Source of the DNA: a virus
Reading direction: 5' to 3' (one strand)
Length of the DNA: 20,483 nucleotides
IMG/VR virus record: IMGVR_UViG_3300009537_001285
Location: 1-20,483 of that record
A program made the position numbers and the translations under genes. The notes under the pieces are model-generated. The model saw only the letters and a list, made by a program, of their open reading frames with translations. It did not search any database and had not been told where the DNA came from. Positions 1 through 4,752 of this stretch are shown in pieces. The number at the start of each line of letters is the position of its first letter. Positions within the stretch are counted from its first letter, which is position 1.

Positions 1-1
1 C

Positions 2-103
2 AAGAATGGCTCGACGACGAGGACATTGCTTTCGAGGCTTGTGCGTGATGGCGATGTGTGTAAGTTTGGCAACCATTATTGTCTGCCAAAGGTTGCGCCG
101 TGA
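2..103 (+). CDS. Partial winged-helix DNA-binding protein (C-terminal end, cut by window edge)
   Basis: An open frame runs in from the left edge and stops at TGA 101-103, giving 33 visible residues. It contains STTRTLLSRLVRDGDVCKFG, which matches the complete gene at 488-877 (STTRTLLRRLVRDGLVCKFG) almost residue for residue. That gene reads as a winged helix of MarR/DprA-C type: a recognition helix (TTRTLLxRLVRDG) followed by a wing (VCKFGxHYxL). The present copy ends shortly after the wing, whereas the paralogue continues into an acidic linker and a zinc-ribbon-like tail. The two are therefore tandem paralogues with different C-termini. Only the end is visible, so the start, full length and ligand are unknown. 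A regulator or replication-initiation accessory are both possible. Confidence 0.7.
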   Translation, partial: KNGSTTRTLLSRLVRDGDVCKFGNHYCLPKVAP

Positions 104-110
104 CGACCTA

Positions 111-165
111 TCTCCTCTCTTAAAAAGAATAAAGGGGGGGGGTATAAGTTTTTAAGAGAGGGAGA
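111..165 (+). terminator. Long imperfect hairpin with a G9 loop, probable terminator of the upstream gene
   Basis: The arms 111-126 (TCTCCTCTCTTAAAAA) and 149-165 are inverted repeats with one bulged base. They sit 8 bases after the stop codon of the partial gene. The loop holds nine consecutive G. The stem's own A/T tracts place T5 at the top of the right arm, not after the stem, so this is not a textbook intrinsic terminator. It may act as a bidirectional terminator or an mRNA-stabilising hairpin. Confidence 0.45.
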
Positions 166-178
166 AAGTGCCCGGGAC

Positions 179-232
179 TGTAGACAATGTAGCGCATGTA
201 GACAACGTAGACTATGTAGACGTTGTAACGGC
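179..232 (+). repeat. Six imperfect 9-bp tandem repeats (TGTAGACAA type)
   Basis: Six consecutive 9-mers read TGTAGACAA, TGTAGCGCA, TGTAGACAA, CGTAGACTA, TGTAGACGT and TGTAACGGC. They start at 179, 188, 197, 206, 215 and 224. The region lies in the 384-bp gap between two winged-helix genes. The first 15 bases from 180 (GTAGACAATGTAGCG) recur perfectly inverted at 383-397. Phased short repeats like these are typical of iterons or clustered operators; the binding protein is not known. Confidence 0.7.
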
Positions 233-272
233 TGGGTTCTAGTCGTTTTTTAGGTCAGACAAAAATAGGAAA

Positions 273-305
273 AGCGTTACGGCAGCGTTACAGTAGCGTT
301 ACAGT
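273..305 (+). repeat. Three 11-bp tandem repeats (AGCGTTACAGT), with a fourth copy at 372-382
   Basis: The units are AGCGTTACGGC at 273, AGCGTTACAGT at 284 and AGCGTTACAGT at 295. An isolated perfect fourth copy is at 372-382, directly abutting the inverted 15-mer at 383-397. Spacing of 11 bp is about one helical turn, so a protein bound to each unit would lie on one DNA face. The core CGTTACA also appears reversed (TGTAACG) at the end of the neighbouring 9-bp array. This suggests operators or replication iterons recognised by the flanking winged-helix proteins; the function is inferred. Confidence 0.7.
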
Positions 306-401
306 CAGTGTTTTTTGGGATTGTTCTCAAAGCCATGTCACGACTGGCTTTGCAGCGTTGGCTTGTAAAAAAGCGTTACAGTCGCTACATTGTCTACGGT
401 C

Positions 402-429
402 TTGAGCACTTTCTCGTTATTTATATCCT
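402..429 (+). promoter_or_regulatory. Candidate sigma70-type promoter for the winged-helix gene
   Basis: TTGAGC at 402-407 is followed 16 bases later by TATCCT at 424-429, within an AT-rich stretch. This lies about 60 bp before the start codon at 488 and immediately downstream of the 11-bp repeat and inverted 15-mer. Each hexamer matches consensus at four of six positions. The location fits autoregulation through the repeats, but the match alone is weak. Confidence 0.3.
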
Positions 430-487
430 TTTACAATCCTTTGTTGTATTGTCTTTTGTGTATCGAAGCAAGAAAAAGGAGGATATG

Positions 488-877
488 ATGAATCAATATA
501 GTCCGCGTAGCAATGCCCAATTAGAAATTCTGTCAATGCTGGAGAATGGAATGTTGACTCCAAAGGAGTTGGCAACCTCGCTTGGAAAAAATTGTTCAAC
601 GACGAGGACATTGCTTCGACGTCTCGTTCGAGATGGGCTTGTCTGTAAGTTCGGAGAACATTATCGCCTAACCCCGCGAGGCGCGGGACTCAAAGCAGCA
701 GGCGGAAATGGCGGCAAAGAAGAAGAAGAATACATTTGCCGCATTCATGGTGGCATCGGGGTTAATATCATTCGGACTGAGTGGAAGGGTGTCGTGCATC
801 ACCTGTGTTGGTTTTGCATGGCTGAATTTCTGGCAAGTCATGGCTGTGCAGATGTGACCCCGAAGAAAACGTGTTAA
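488..877 (+). CDS. Winged-helix DNA-binding protein with C-terminal zinc-ribbon-like tail
   Basis: This is a 129-residue protein. I chose ATG 488 because AAAGGAGGA ends about 5 bases upstream; an in-frame ATG at 485 is too close to that site, and the upstream open frame back to 308 has no ribosome binding site. Residues about 8-60 form a winged-helix fold: NAQLEILSMLENGMLTPKEL, then the recognition helix TTRTLLRRLVRDG and the wing VCKFGEHYRLTPRG. An acidic run of four Glu (GAA/GAG repeat) follows. The tail holds CRIHG and LCWFC (C-x2-H ... C-x2-C), a likely zinc site. The truncated gene at the window's left edge is a close paralogue lacking this tail. The repeat-rich upstream region suggests a DNA-binding regulator acting there. 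The target and ligand are unknown. Confidence 0.75.
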   Translation: MNQYSPRSNAQLEILSMLENGMLTPKELATSLGKNCSTTRTLLRRLVRDGLVCKFGEHYRLTPRGAGLKAAGGNGGKEEEEYICRIHGGIGVNIIRTEWKGVVHHLCWFCMAEFLASHGCADVTPKKTC

Positions 878-897
878 TCGGCATCGTTTAGAATATG

Positions 898-1003
898 GCA
901 GCCATCGCAAACGGTTTGCACCGAACGCTTACGCATCGGTCGGGTACCCTGACGGAGTGTACATTACTGACGGGGAGAGTGGGTTCGACTCCCACTGGCT
1001 GCC
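898..1003 (+). tRNA. tRNA-like structure: good acceptor and T arm, no standard anticodon arm
   Basis: Acceptor arms GCAGCCA (898-904) and TGGCTGC (996-1002) pair perfectly over 7 bp, and G897-C1003 can extend the helix. The T arm is canonical: GTGGG 979-983, TTCGACT loop, CCCAC 991-995, directly adjoining the acceptor. A D-arm-like hairpin, GCAA/TTGC with ACGGT, sits at 907-919. The middle does not fold normally. The best hairpin, CCGA 921-924 with TCGG 936-939, has an 11-nt loop, and about 39 further bases precede the T arm. Total length is 106, longer than a class II tRNA. No 3' CCA is encoded. It could be a degenerate or unusual phage tRNA, or an attachment-site relic. Confidence 0.4.
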
Positions 1004-1030
1004 TATTTCAATATAAAGGAGGTGATTACC
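999..1030 (+). repeat. Leader repeat copy 1 (CTGCC..TTTCAATATAA..GGGTGAT type)
   Basis: The tail of the tRNA-like element and the following ribosome binding site share an extended match with 3842-3871. Both read CTGCC, two variable bases, TTTCAATATAA, then a purine-rich Shine-Dalgarno core and TGAT. Here the core AAAGGAGGTGAT is a full complement of the 16S rRNA 3' end. In copy 1 the repeat drives the gene starting at 1031. In copy 2 it leads into a stretch with no gene. Confidence 0.6.
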
Positions 1031-1282
1031 TTGTTGAAGAAAATGGAATGTAGTGCTGTGGCCTATGTCAAACAGGTTCGCTTCACAGACGCTACGAAAA
1101 GCAGTGTCGAATCTTGTCAAGTCCTACTGACCATTGAGACGGATAATCCTACTGGATTGTCAGACGCTCAGTCTATCGTCGGGCTGGTTGGTCGTTGGGT
1201 CGAAGTTGAGTTTAGTCAGCATGTGAGTGCAGACCATCCTCACCAAGAGGACTTCACGGACGACGATGTTGACCGTGTGTGA
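1031..1282 (+). CDS. Small hypothetical protein, acidic C-terminus
   Basis: This is an 83-residue protein that I do not recognise. I chose TTG 1031, eight bases after a perfect GGAGG (1018-1022). The in-frame GTG at 1022 overlaps that site, and ATG 1043 remains an alternative. Residues about 20-70 look like one alpha/beta domain (SCQVLLTIETDNPTG, GRWVEVEFSQHV), and the end is rich in Asp/Glu and His (HPHQEDFTDDDVD). It is the first gene of the early block and sits directly after the tRNA-like element. The next gene begins 46 bases on with a similar purine-rich ribosome binding site and a TTG start. The function is unknown. Confidence 0.6.
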   Translation: MLKKMECSAVAYVKQVRFTDATKSSVESCQVLLTIETDNPTGLSDAQSIVGLVGRWVEVEFSQHVSADHPHQEDFTDDDVDRV

Positions 1283-1328
1283 GTAGACTTGACGTTGATA
1301 CCGTCCTACCTTTAAGGGGGTGTTGGTT

Positions 1329-1562
1329 TTGAAGTTAGAAGCCTTGACCAACTTATCGAAAGGAGTCGTCAAAGCGATGCGAACTCAGAAGAACAGGAAG
1401 TCGAAGATACCGAAGGTCTTGCAGAATAACCGAAGAATCGGCAAGCAGAAAGCCCTTGAGAAGTTGGCGAAGGAACACAAGCGGAAGCAAGACAAGCTGA
1501 AAGTGTCCGTCGTCATCACTGCAATCTTCGAAGGCGATGATGAACTGCTTGACCAACTGTGA
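1329..1562 (+). CDS. Small basic hypothetical protein
   Basis: This is a 77-residue protein of unknown function. I chose TTG 1329, eight bases after AAGGGGG (1314-1320). ATG 1377, with AAAGGAG 11 bases upstream, is a realistic alternative and would give 61 residues. The middle is very rich in Lys/Arg (TQKNRKSKIPKVLQNNRR, KEHKRKQDKLK) and probably helical; the end is acidic (EGDDELLDQL). Such a charge layout fits nucleic-acid binding, but nothing more specific can be read. It ends 12 bases before the methyltransferase and is probably co-transcribed with it. Confidence 0.55.
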   Translation: MKLEALTNLSKGVVKAMRTQKNRKSKIPKVLQNNRRIGKQKALEKLAKEHKRKQDKLKVSVVITAIFEGDDELLDQL

Positions 1563-1574
1563 GGTGAGTCAACA

Positions 1575-2510
1575 ATGACAAAGACCGCCTTTAGCATCTT
1601 CGCTGGCATCGGGGGCAGCACCCTTGGTGCCAAACTTGCCGGCTTTGAACCGTGTGGCGCCATCGAAAGGAACGCTCATCGAGCCGTCGTCTATCGGTAC
1701 AACGTTGATGACCGATGCTCGGTGTTGCCAATCGAGTACGCGAAGCCTAGCAAGTATGAGTCGCCAACGTTGTTGTTGGCAAGCCCACCTTGTCAGAACG
1801 CCAGCTTGATGCGCGGCGTCACTAACAATTCAAAGCCGTTATCGCGTCATGTAGACGCTGATGCAGGTAGTTATCTTGTCCCCTTCCTCCGGGCATGGGA
1901 GCCACAGTGGTTTGTCATGGAGAATGTGCCGATGTATAGGCATGAGCCGTCCTTTACGGACATTACAGCCTGCCTGACTGGACTCGGCTATGCGTGGCAT
2001 GTCTTCATCGAAGACTGTGCTGATTATGGTGTCCCGATGCACCGACGCCGGTTGTTTGTCTTGGCAACGAATAACGGGTCTCGGATTCACTTTCCGGGCA
2101 AACACTTATTCCAAGTCCCTTGGGGTTGGGCAGTCGCTGACCTGTGGTCTAAAGAGCCAGCGAGACGATTGCCAAAATGGATGTCGGCGCTGACATACCT
2201 TGATGATAAAGACATTCTCATCGACAGCAAACGCAACTTCAACAAACGGACAGGGCAAGCCTACCTGACGAAACGGTCATGCAGCCAACCCGCGTTCTGT
2301 CTGACACGAAGCCATCGAGAACGTCCGGCCTATGCGATTGACGGTAACTTCGTATCGAAGCAAGTGACTGCCGAAATGTGGGCACGAATGATGACTTATC
2401 CTGACGACTTTGCGTTGCCTGTGTCAAACCGGCAGGCCGTGTCAGGGCTTGGGGATTCGGTTCCACCGTACATGATGAAACAAATCTGTGACAACTTGGA
2501 GGTGATATAA
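1575..2510 (+). CDS. DNA (cytosine-5)-methyltransferase
   Basis: This 311-residue protein should transfer a methyl group from S-adenosylmethionine to C5 of cytosine in DNA. The C5 family motifs appear in order. Motif I is FAGIGGSTLGAKLAG (residues about 9-23, SAM binding). Motif IV is SPPCQ (70-74, with catalytic Cys73). Motif VI is ENVP (116-119) and motif VIII is HRRR (156-159). Motif X is GDSVPP (293-298), where GNSVPP is usual. The short span between VIII and X leaves a compact target-recognition region of about 130 residues. GTGAG precedes the ATG. No restriction endonuclease is adjacent, so it is best read as an orphan phage methylase, protecting against host restriction or marking DNA. 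Its close spacing with the DpdA-like gene suggests a base-modification block. Target sequence unknown. Confidence 0.93.
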   Translation: MTKTAFSIFAGIGGSTLGAKLAGFEPCGAIERNAHRAVVYRYNVDDRCSVLPIEYAKPSKYESPTLLLASPPCQNASLMRGVTNNSKPLSRHVDADAGSYLVPFLRAWEPQWFVMENVPMYRHEPSFTDITACLTGLGYAWHVFIEDCADYGVPMHRRRLFVLATNNGSRIHFPGKHLFQVPWGWAVADLWSKEPARRLPKWMSALTYLDDKDILIDSKRNFNKRTGQAYLTKRSCSQPAFCLTRSHRERPAYAIDGNFVSKQVTAEMWARMMTYPDDFALPVSNRQAVSGLGDSVPPYMMKQICDNLEVI

Positions 2511-2511
2511 C

Positions 2512-2775
2512 ATGGTACATTGGCGACATGAGGTGACGACTGAGCCTCGTAATCTGTCTGGCTTTGTTGAACCGATTGACCGAATCGAAGTCAATTCGTG
2601 GTACCGCCAGCAAAATGCGGCTGGCGAGCCAGAGGAGGTGCATCTCATTATTCATTTTCAGAATCGTCGGAAACGCCCAGCCGTGCTTCGGCTGAAGTCT
2701 GAGAGTGCTGTTGAGGCGTTAATCTCTGCATTAGAGAATCACAAACTAGATGTCTGGGGGGATAAACATGGATAG
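2512..2775 (+). CDS. Small hypothetical protein
   Basis: This is an 87-residue protein of unknown function. ATG 2512 follows the methyltransferase stop by one base, with GGAGGTGAT 2499-2507 inside the end of that gene, indicating translational coupling. The sequence suggests one beta-rich domain: IDRIEVNSWYRQ, then EVHLIIHFQNRRKRPAVLRL, then a C-terminal helix SAVEALISALENHKLD. It overlaps the next gene by 8 bases. The pattern resembles small phage accessory proteins, but I recognise no family. Confidence 0.7.
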   Translation: MVHWRHEVTTEPRNLSGFVEPIDRIEVNSWYRQQNAAGEPEEVHLIIHFQNRRKRPAVLRLKSESAVEALISALENHKLDVWGDKHG

Positions 2776-2962
2776 GGAAGGCACGGCAACATCGGACATA
2801 AAGGCTATTATCGCTGACATGAATCGGTTGGCGGGCATTGTTGATATAAAGCCTTTGTTGGATATGGCCACCTTAATTGAGGTGGCACCTCGATATAAGG
2901 AAACGTCTTCAAAGCGGAAGCGTCGTCTTGTTAAAAAGAGTCGGCGTCGGAATCGGAGGTGA
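2768..2962 (+). CDS. Small basic hypothetical protein
   Basis: This is a 64-residue protein starting at ATG 2768, inside the last codons of the upstream gene (8-base overlap), with CTGGGGGG as ribosome binding site. The N-terminal half is helical (SDIKAIIADMNRLAGIVDIK). The last 20 residues are dominated by Lys/Arg (KRKRRLVKKSRRRNRR), so RNA or DNA contact is plausible. It ends 4 bases before the DpdA-like start, and the stop region contains that gene's ribosome binding site. The function is unknown. A role as partner of the modifying enzyme is only an inference from position. Confidence 0.6.
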   Translation: MDREGTATSDIKAIIADMNRLAGIVDIKPLLDMATLIEVAPRYKETSSKRKRRLVKKSRRRNRR

Positions 2963-2966
2963 TGCG

Positions 2967-3767
2967 GTGAAATACTTTCATTGCTTGCCGGACAGCCCGC
3001 AGTTTCTTGACATGCCGCAGGTGAGGGGCATGCTTGACATCTTAGCGTCGGCGTACCGCATCAAGCAATACCCGTCTATCAAGAAATGGATTGGCGGTGC
3101 CCGCAGCTTGTTCATCGACTCTGGTATGATTTCGGCATGGAAGGCGGAGAAACCGGAGTGGAAGGACATGCAGGACTTTGTGGTTGGCGTTGCCAACGAA
3201 TTGCAGGCTGATTACTGCGCCCATCTGGACCTACCCATGGAGCCGGAGATGCTAGGCCGGAATGGGTGGAGTCCTGAACATGCCTTGACACAGACCGTCC
3301 TCAACGCCTTACGCTTCAGAGATGCGACGTTGCCAGATCATTGCAAACGGGTCTTCGTCGTGCAAGGCTATCAACTCCGCGAATACGAGCGATGCCTTGA
3401 CCTGTACGCTGACTTCGGGCTGCTTTCGGCGACTGACCATCTGGCAATTGGGTCGGTCTGTATGCGAAGTCCAAAGAAGGGACTTTACAGGGTGGCGAAG
3501 TTGGTCCGGCAGCGATGCCCGAACCATCATCTCCACGCATTCGGTGTGGGTCGGAAAGAGTGGGTAGATGAGTTGGTGCAGATTGGCATTGACTCCTTTG
3601 ACTCTGCTGACGCCTCATTACAGGTGGCTTATAATCGTGGTCACTTGCGAGTTGGTGGTCATCGCCACGTGCGTTGGCGCGATGTTCAGTTCATGGTGGA
3701 ATATACCATCAAGGATTTCGTCATGCACAATCTGAGTACGAAGCCCCAACTGAAACTCTGGGACTGA
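2967..3767 (+). CDS. tRNA-guanine transglycosylase / DpdA-like base-exchange enzyme
   Basis: This 266-residue protein should be a TIM-barrel base-exchange enzyme that swaps guanine for a 7-deazaguanine. I chose GTG 2967 for its GGAGGTGAT at 2955-2963; the open frame extends upstream to 2877 without a ribosome binding site. Hallmarks in order are FIDSG (49-53, counterpart of the TGT DSGGF loop and its general-acid Asp), LDLP (87-90), VVQG (131-134), IGS (161-163), HAFG (190-193) and DSFDSAD (209-215), which carries the expected nucleophilic Asp. It is much shorter than cellular TGT (about 370 residues), and I see no TGT-type zinc site (CxCxxC...H). That favours the DNA-acting DpdA group known from phages and islands over a tRNA enzyme. 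It lies 456 bases downstream of a cytosine methylase. No queCDEF or folE genes are in the window, so the base would be made elsewhere or salvaged. Confidence 0.75.
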   Translation: MKYFHCLPDSPQFLDMPQVRGMLDILASAYRIKQYPSIKKWIGGARSLFIDSGMISAWKAEKPEWKDMQDFVVGVANELQADYCAHLDLPMEPEMLGRNGWSPEHALTQTVLNALRFRDATLPDHCKRVFVVQGYQLREYERCLDLYADFGLLSATDHLAIGSVCMRSPKKGLYRVAKLVRQRCPNHHLHAFGVGRKEWVDELVQIGIDSFDSADASLQVAYNRGHLRVGGHRHVRWRDVQFMVEYTIKDFVMHNLSTKPQLKLWD

Positions 3768-3784
3768 CAAAGGCATTGAATATC

Positions 3785-3845
3785 GCAGACTGAAAATTGA
3801 AGATTGGCAGAGTTCTTTGTCCTCAATCTTCAACTTTCAATCTGC
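3785..3845. repeat. Solo 61-bp hairpin element (same ends as the four-helix-bundle cassette)
   Basis: Inverted repeats 3785-3806 and 3824-3845 (22 bp, two differences) surround a 17-base centre. The right arm is identical over all 22 bases to the right end of the cassette at 15950-15971. Reading the minus strand inward from that end, the sequence continues GAGGACAAAGAA, matching the cassette's own GAAGACAAGGAG leader before its gene. The element therefore looks like an internally deleted cassette or a MITE-like relative. It sits just after the DpdA-like gene and may also act as its terminator. Confidence 0.8.
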
Positions 3846-3871
3846 CCTTTTCAATATAAGGGGGTGATGCC
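3842..3871 (+). repeat. Leader repeat copy 2
   Basis: This copy matches 999-1030: CTGCC, two bases, TTTCAATATAA, then GGGGGTGAT. The reading frame after this ribosome-binding-like sequence (GTG 3864) stops after 15 codons, so no gene is driven here. The first bases overlap the outer end of the solo hairpin. It may be the stranded leader of a lost gene. Confidence 0.5.
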
Positions 3872-3897
3872 TAGACATAATTGCAGGTTTGTACAAC

Positions 3898-3934
3898 GTG
3901 GGAGTCTGTAGCCGACTTCCACAGTGTGGTTTTT
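3898..3934 (+). promoter_or_regulatory. Mutually exclusive hairpins, possible attenuator upstream of RNase H
   Basis: GTGGGAGTC (3898-3906) pairs with GACTTCCAC (3914-3922) over 9 bp with one G-U and a 7-nt loop. The last four bases, CCAC 3919-3922, can instead pair with GTGG 3926-3929 across AGT, directly followed by T5 (3930-3934). The second form is a small intrinsic terminator, and forming one hairpin prevents the other. The 200-base leader from 3846 to 4049 holds no gene, which fits an attenuator. I recognise no known riboswitch class, and the 4-bp stem is weak. Confidence 0.35.
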
Positions 3935-3947
3935 ACTCAACGCGGGG

Positions 3948-4021
3948 CGAAGAAAAGGCGAAAGGGGAAAGTAAAGACTTGAGTTCCTTACTTTCCTCTT
4001 TCCCATTTCCCCTTTTCTTCG
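3948..4021. repeat. Purine-rich hairpin repeat, copy 1
   Basis: The left arm starts CGAAGAAAAGGCGAAAGGGG and the right arm 3988-4021 ends in CCCCTTTTCTTCG; together they form a long imperfect inverted repeat with a short central loop. A sister copy is at 11465-11545 with the same CGAAGAAAAGG edge. It lies between a non-coding leader and the RNase H gene, ending 28 bases before the start codon. It has no coding content. It is probably a small dispersed repeat and may also affect transcription. Confidence 0.7.
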
Positions 4022-4049
4022 ACCCTGCCATTTATTGGAGGACTGACTC

Positions 4050-4751
4050 ATGAACGTGTGTCTGTACTTTGACGGGGCATGCGAACCCGTCAATCCGGGT
4101 GGCGTTGCCACGTGGGGCTTTGTCATCAAAGATGATGATGGTGATGTCCTTGATGCGGGACATGGCGTTGTTGGTGAAGGCGAAGGCATGACTAACAACG
4201 TTGCCGAGTATCATGCGCTCGGTCATGGTCTGAAGGCGTTGGCTAAACTAGGACAGGTCGAACACCTCACCGCCTATGGTGACTCGAAGCTCGTCGTCAA
4301 CCAAATCATAGGTGAATGGCAATGCAACAAGCCGCATCTCGTCAAACTCAAGGAGCGGTGCCATCGCCTCATTGCGGACGCAGTGACTTCGTCGTGGCGT
4401 GCACAATGGCTACCTCGAACTCATCCTGATATGAAGCAGCCCGATGACTTGTCGCGGTTGGCATACGACCTTTACCGGGCCGGCCCAGTCGGAAACCTGA
4501 AGGTGCTGACGGAATTGGTGGGGGGTATTCGTACCCGTGCGATGTTGCCGGGCGGACTCGTCGCCGATCTATTCGACGTTGACTGTGACCGTTGGCTAGT
4601 CCTACGCTATAAGCGTGGTGGCAAACCATCTGATGAACAGATTGACGAAGCGATGCGTGCTGTCTTTGAAACGACATGTCAGTCAGCGTCACTCCATTTT
4701 ATGAACGACATCGCTGTACTCGTATGGCAAACCCAACAGGAGGACTTGTGA
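4050..4751 (+). CDS. Ribonuclease HI with C-terminal extension
   Basis: This is a 233-residue protein. Residues 1-140 are an RNase HI domain that cleaves RNA in RNA-DNA hybrids, for example primers during phage replication. Metal-binding carboxylates are visible: D8 in YFDGACEPVNPGG, E53 in NNVAEYHAL, D78 in YGDSKLVV and D132/D133 in QPDDLSRLAYD. H125 matches the catalytic-loop His. ATG 4050 has GGAGG nine bases upstream. Residues about 150-233 form an extra region (VADLFDVDCDRWLVLRYKRGG, then SDEQIDEAMRAVFET) absent from a 150-155-residue RNase HI. It lacks the N-terminal hybrid-binding domain of eukaryotic RNase H1, so the extension may be a different binding module. It is followed by a coupled small membrane gene. 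Confidence 0.9.
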   Translation: MNVCLYFDGACEPVNPGGVATWGFVIKDDDGDVLDAGHGVVGEGEGMTNNVAEYHALGHGLKALAKLGQVEHLTAYGDSKLVVNQIIGEWQCNKPHLVKLKERCHRLIADAVTSSWRAQWLPRTHPDMKQPDDLSRLAYDLYRAGPVGNLKVLTELVGGIRTRAMLPGGLVADLFDVDCDRWLVLRYKRGGKPSDEQIDEAMRAVFETTCQSASLHFMNDIAVLVWQTQQEDL

Positions 4752-4752
4752 C

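Noticed and set aside
308-487. Upstream extension of the winged-helix gene giving a membrane-like N-terminus
   Set aside because: There is no ribosome binding site at 308. The stretch covers the fourth 11-bp repeat, the inverted repeat and a promoter-like sequence, and a strong Shine-Dalgarno precedes ATG 488.
898-1003. tmRNA tRNA-like domain
   Set aside because: The total length is about 106 bases with no tag-coding frame, and the ends lack the typical GGGGC...GCUCC acceptor.
3618-3833. Minus-strand frame starting MKIEDKE
   Set aside because: Only the first residues, from the hairpin leader, resemble the four-helix-bundle cassette. The remainder is antisense to the DpdA-like gene.
3846-3940. 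Known preQ1 riboswitch class
   Set aside because: The leader does not match the preQ1-I core or any other class I can recall; only the attenuator-type geometry is supported.
3851-4198. 115-residue minus-strand open frame over the purine-rich hairpin
   Set aside because: It runs through the inverted repeat and antisense to RNase H and has low-complexity Pro/Ser content.
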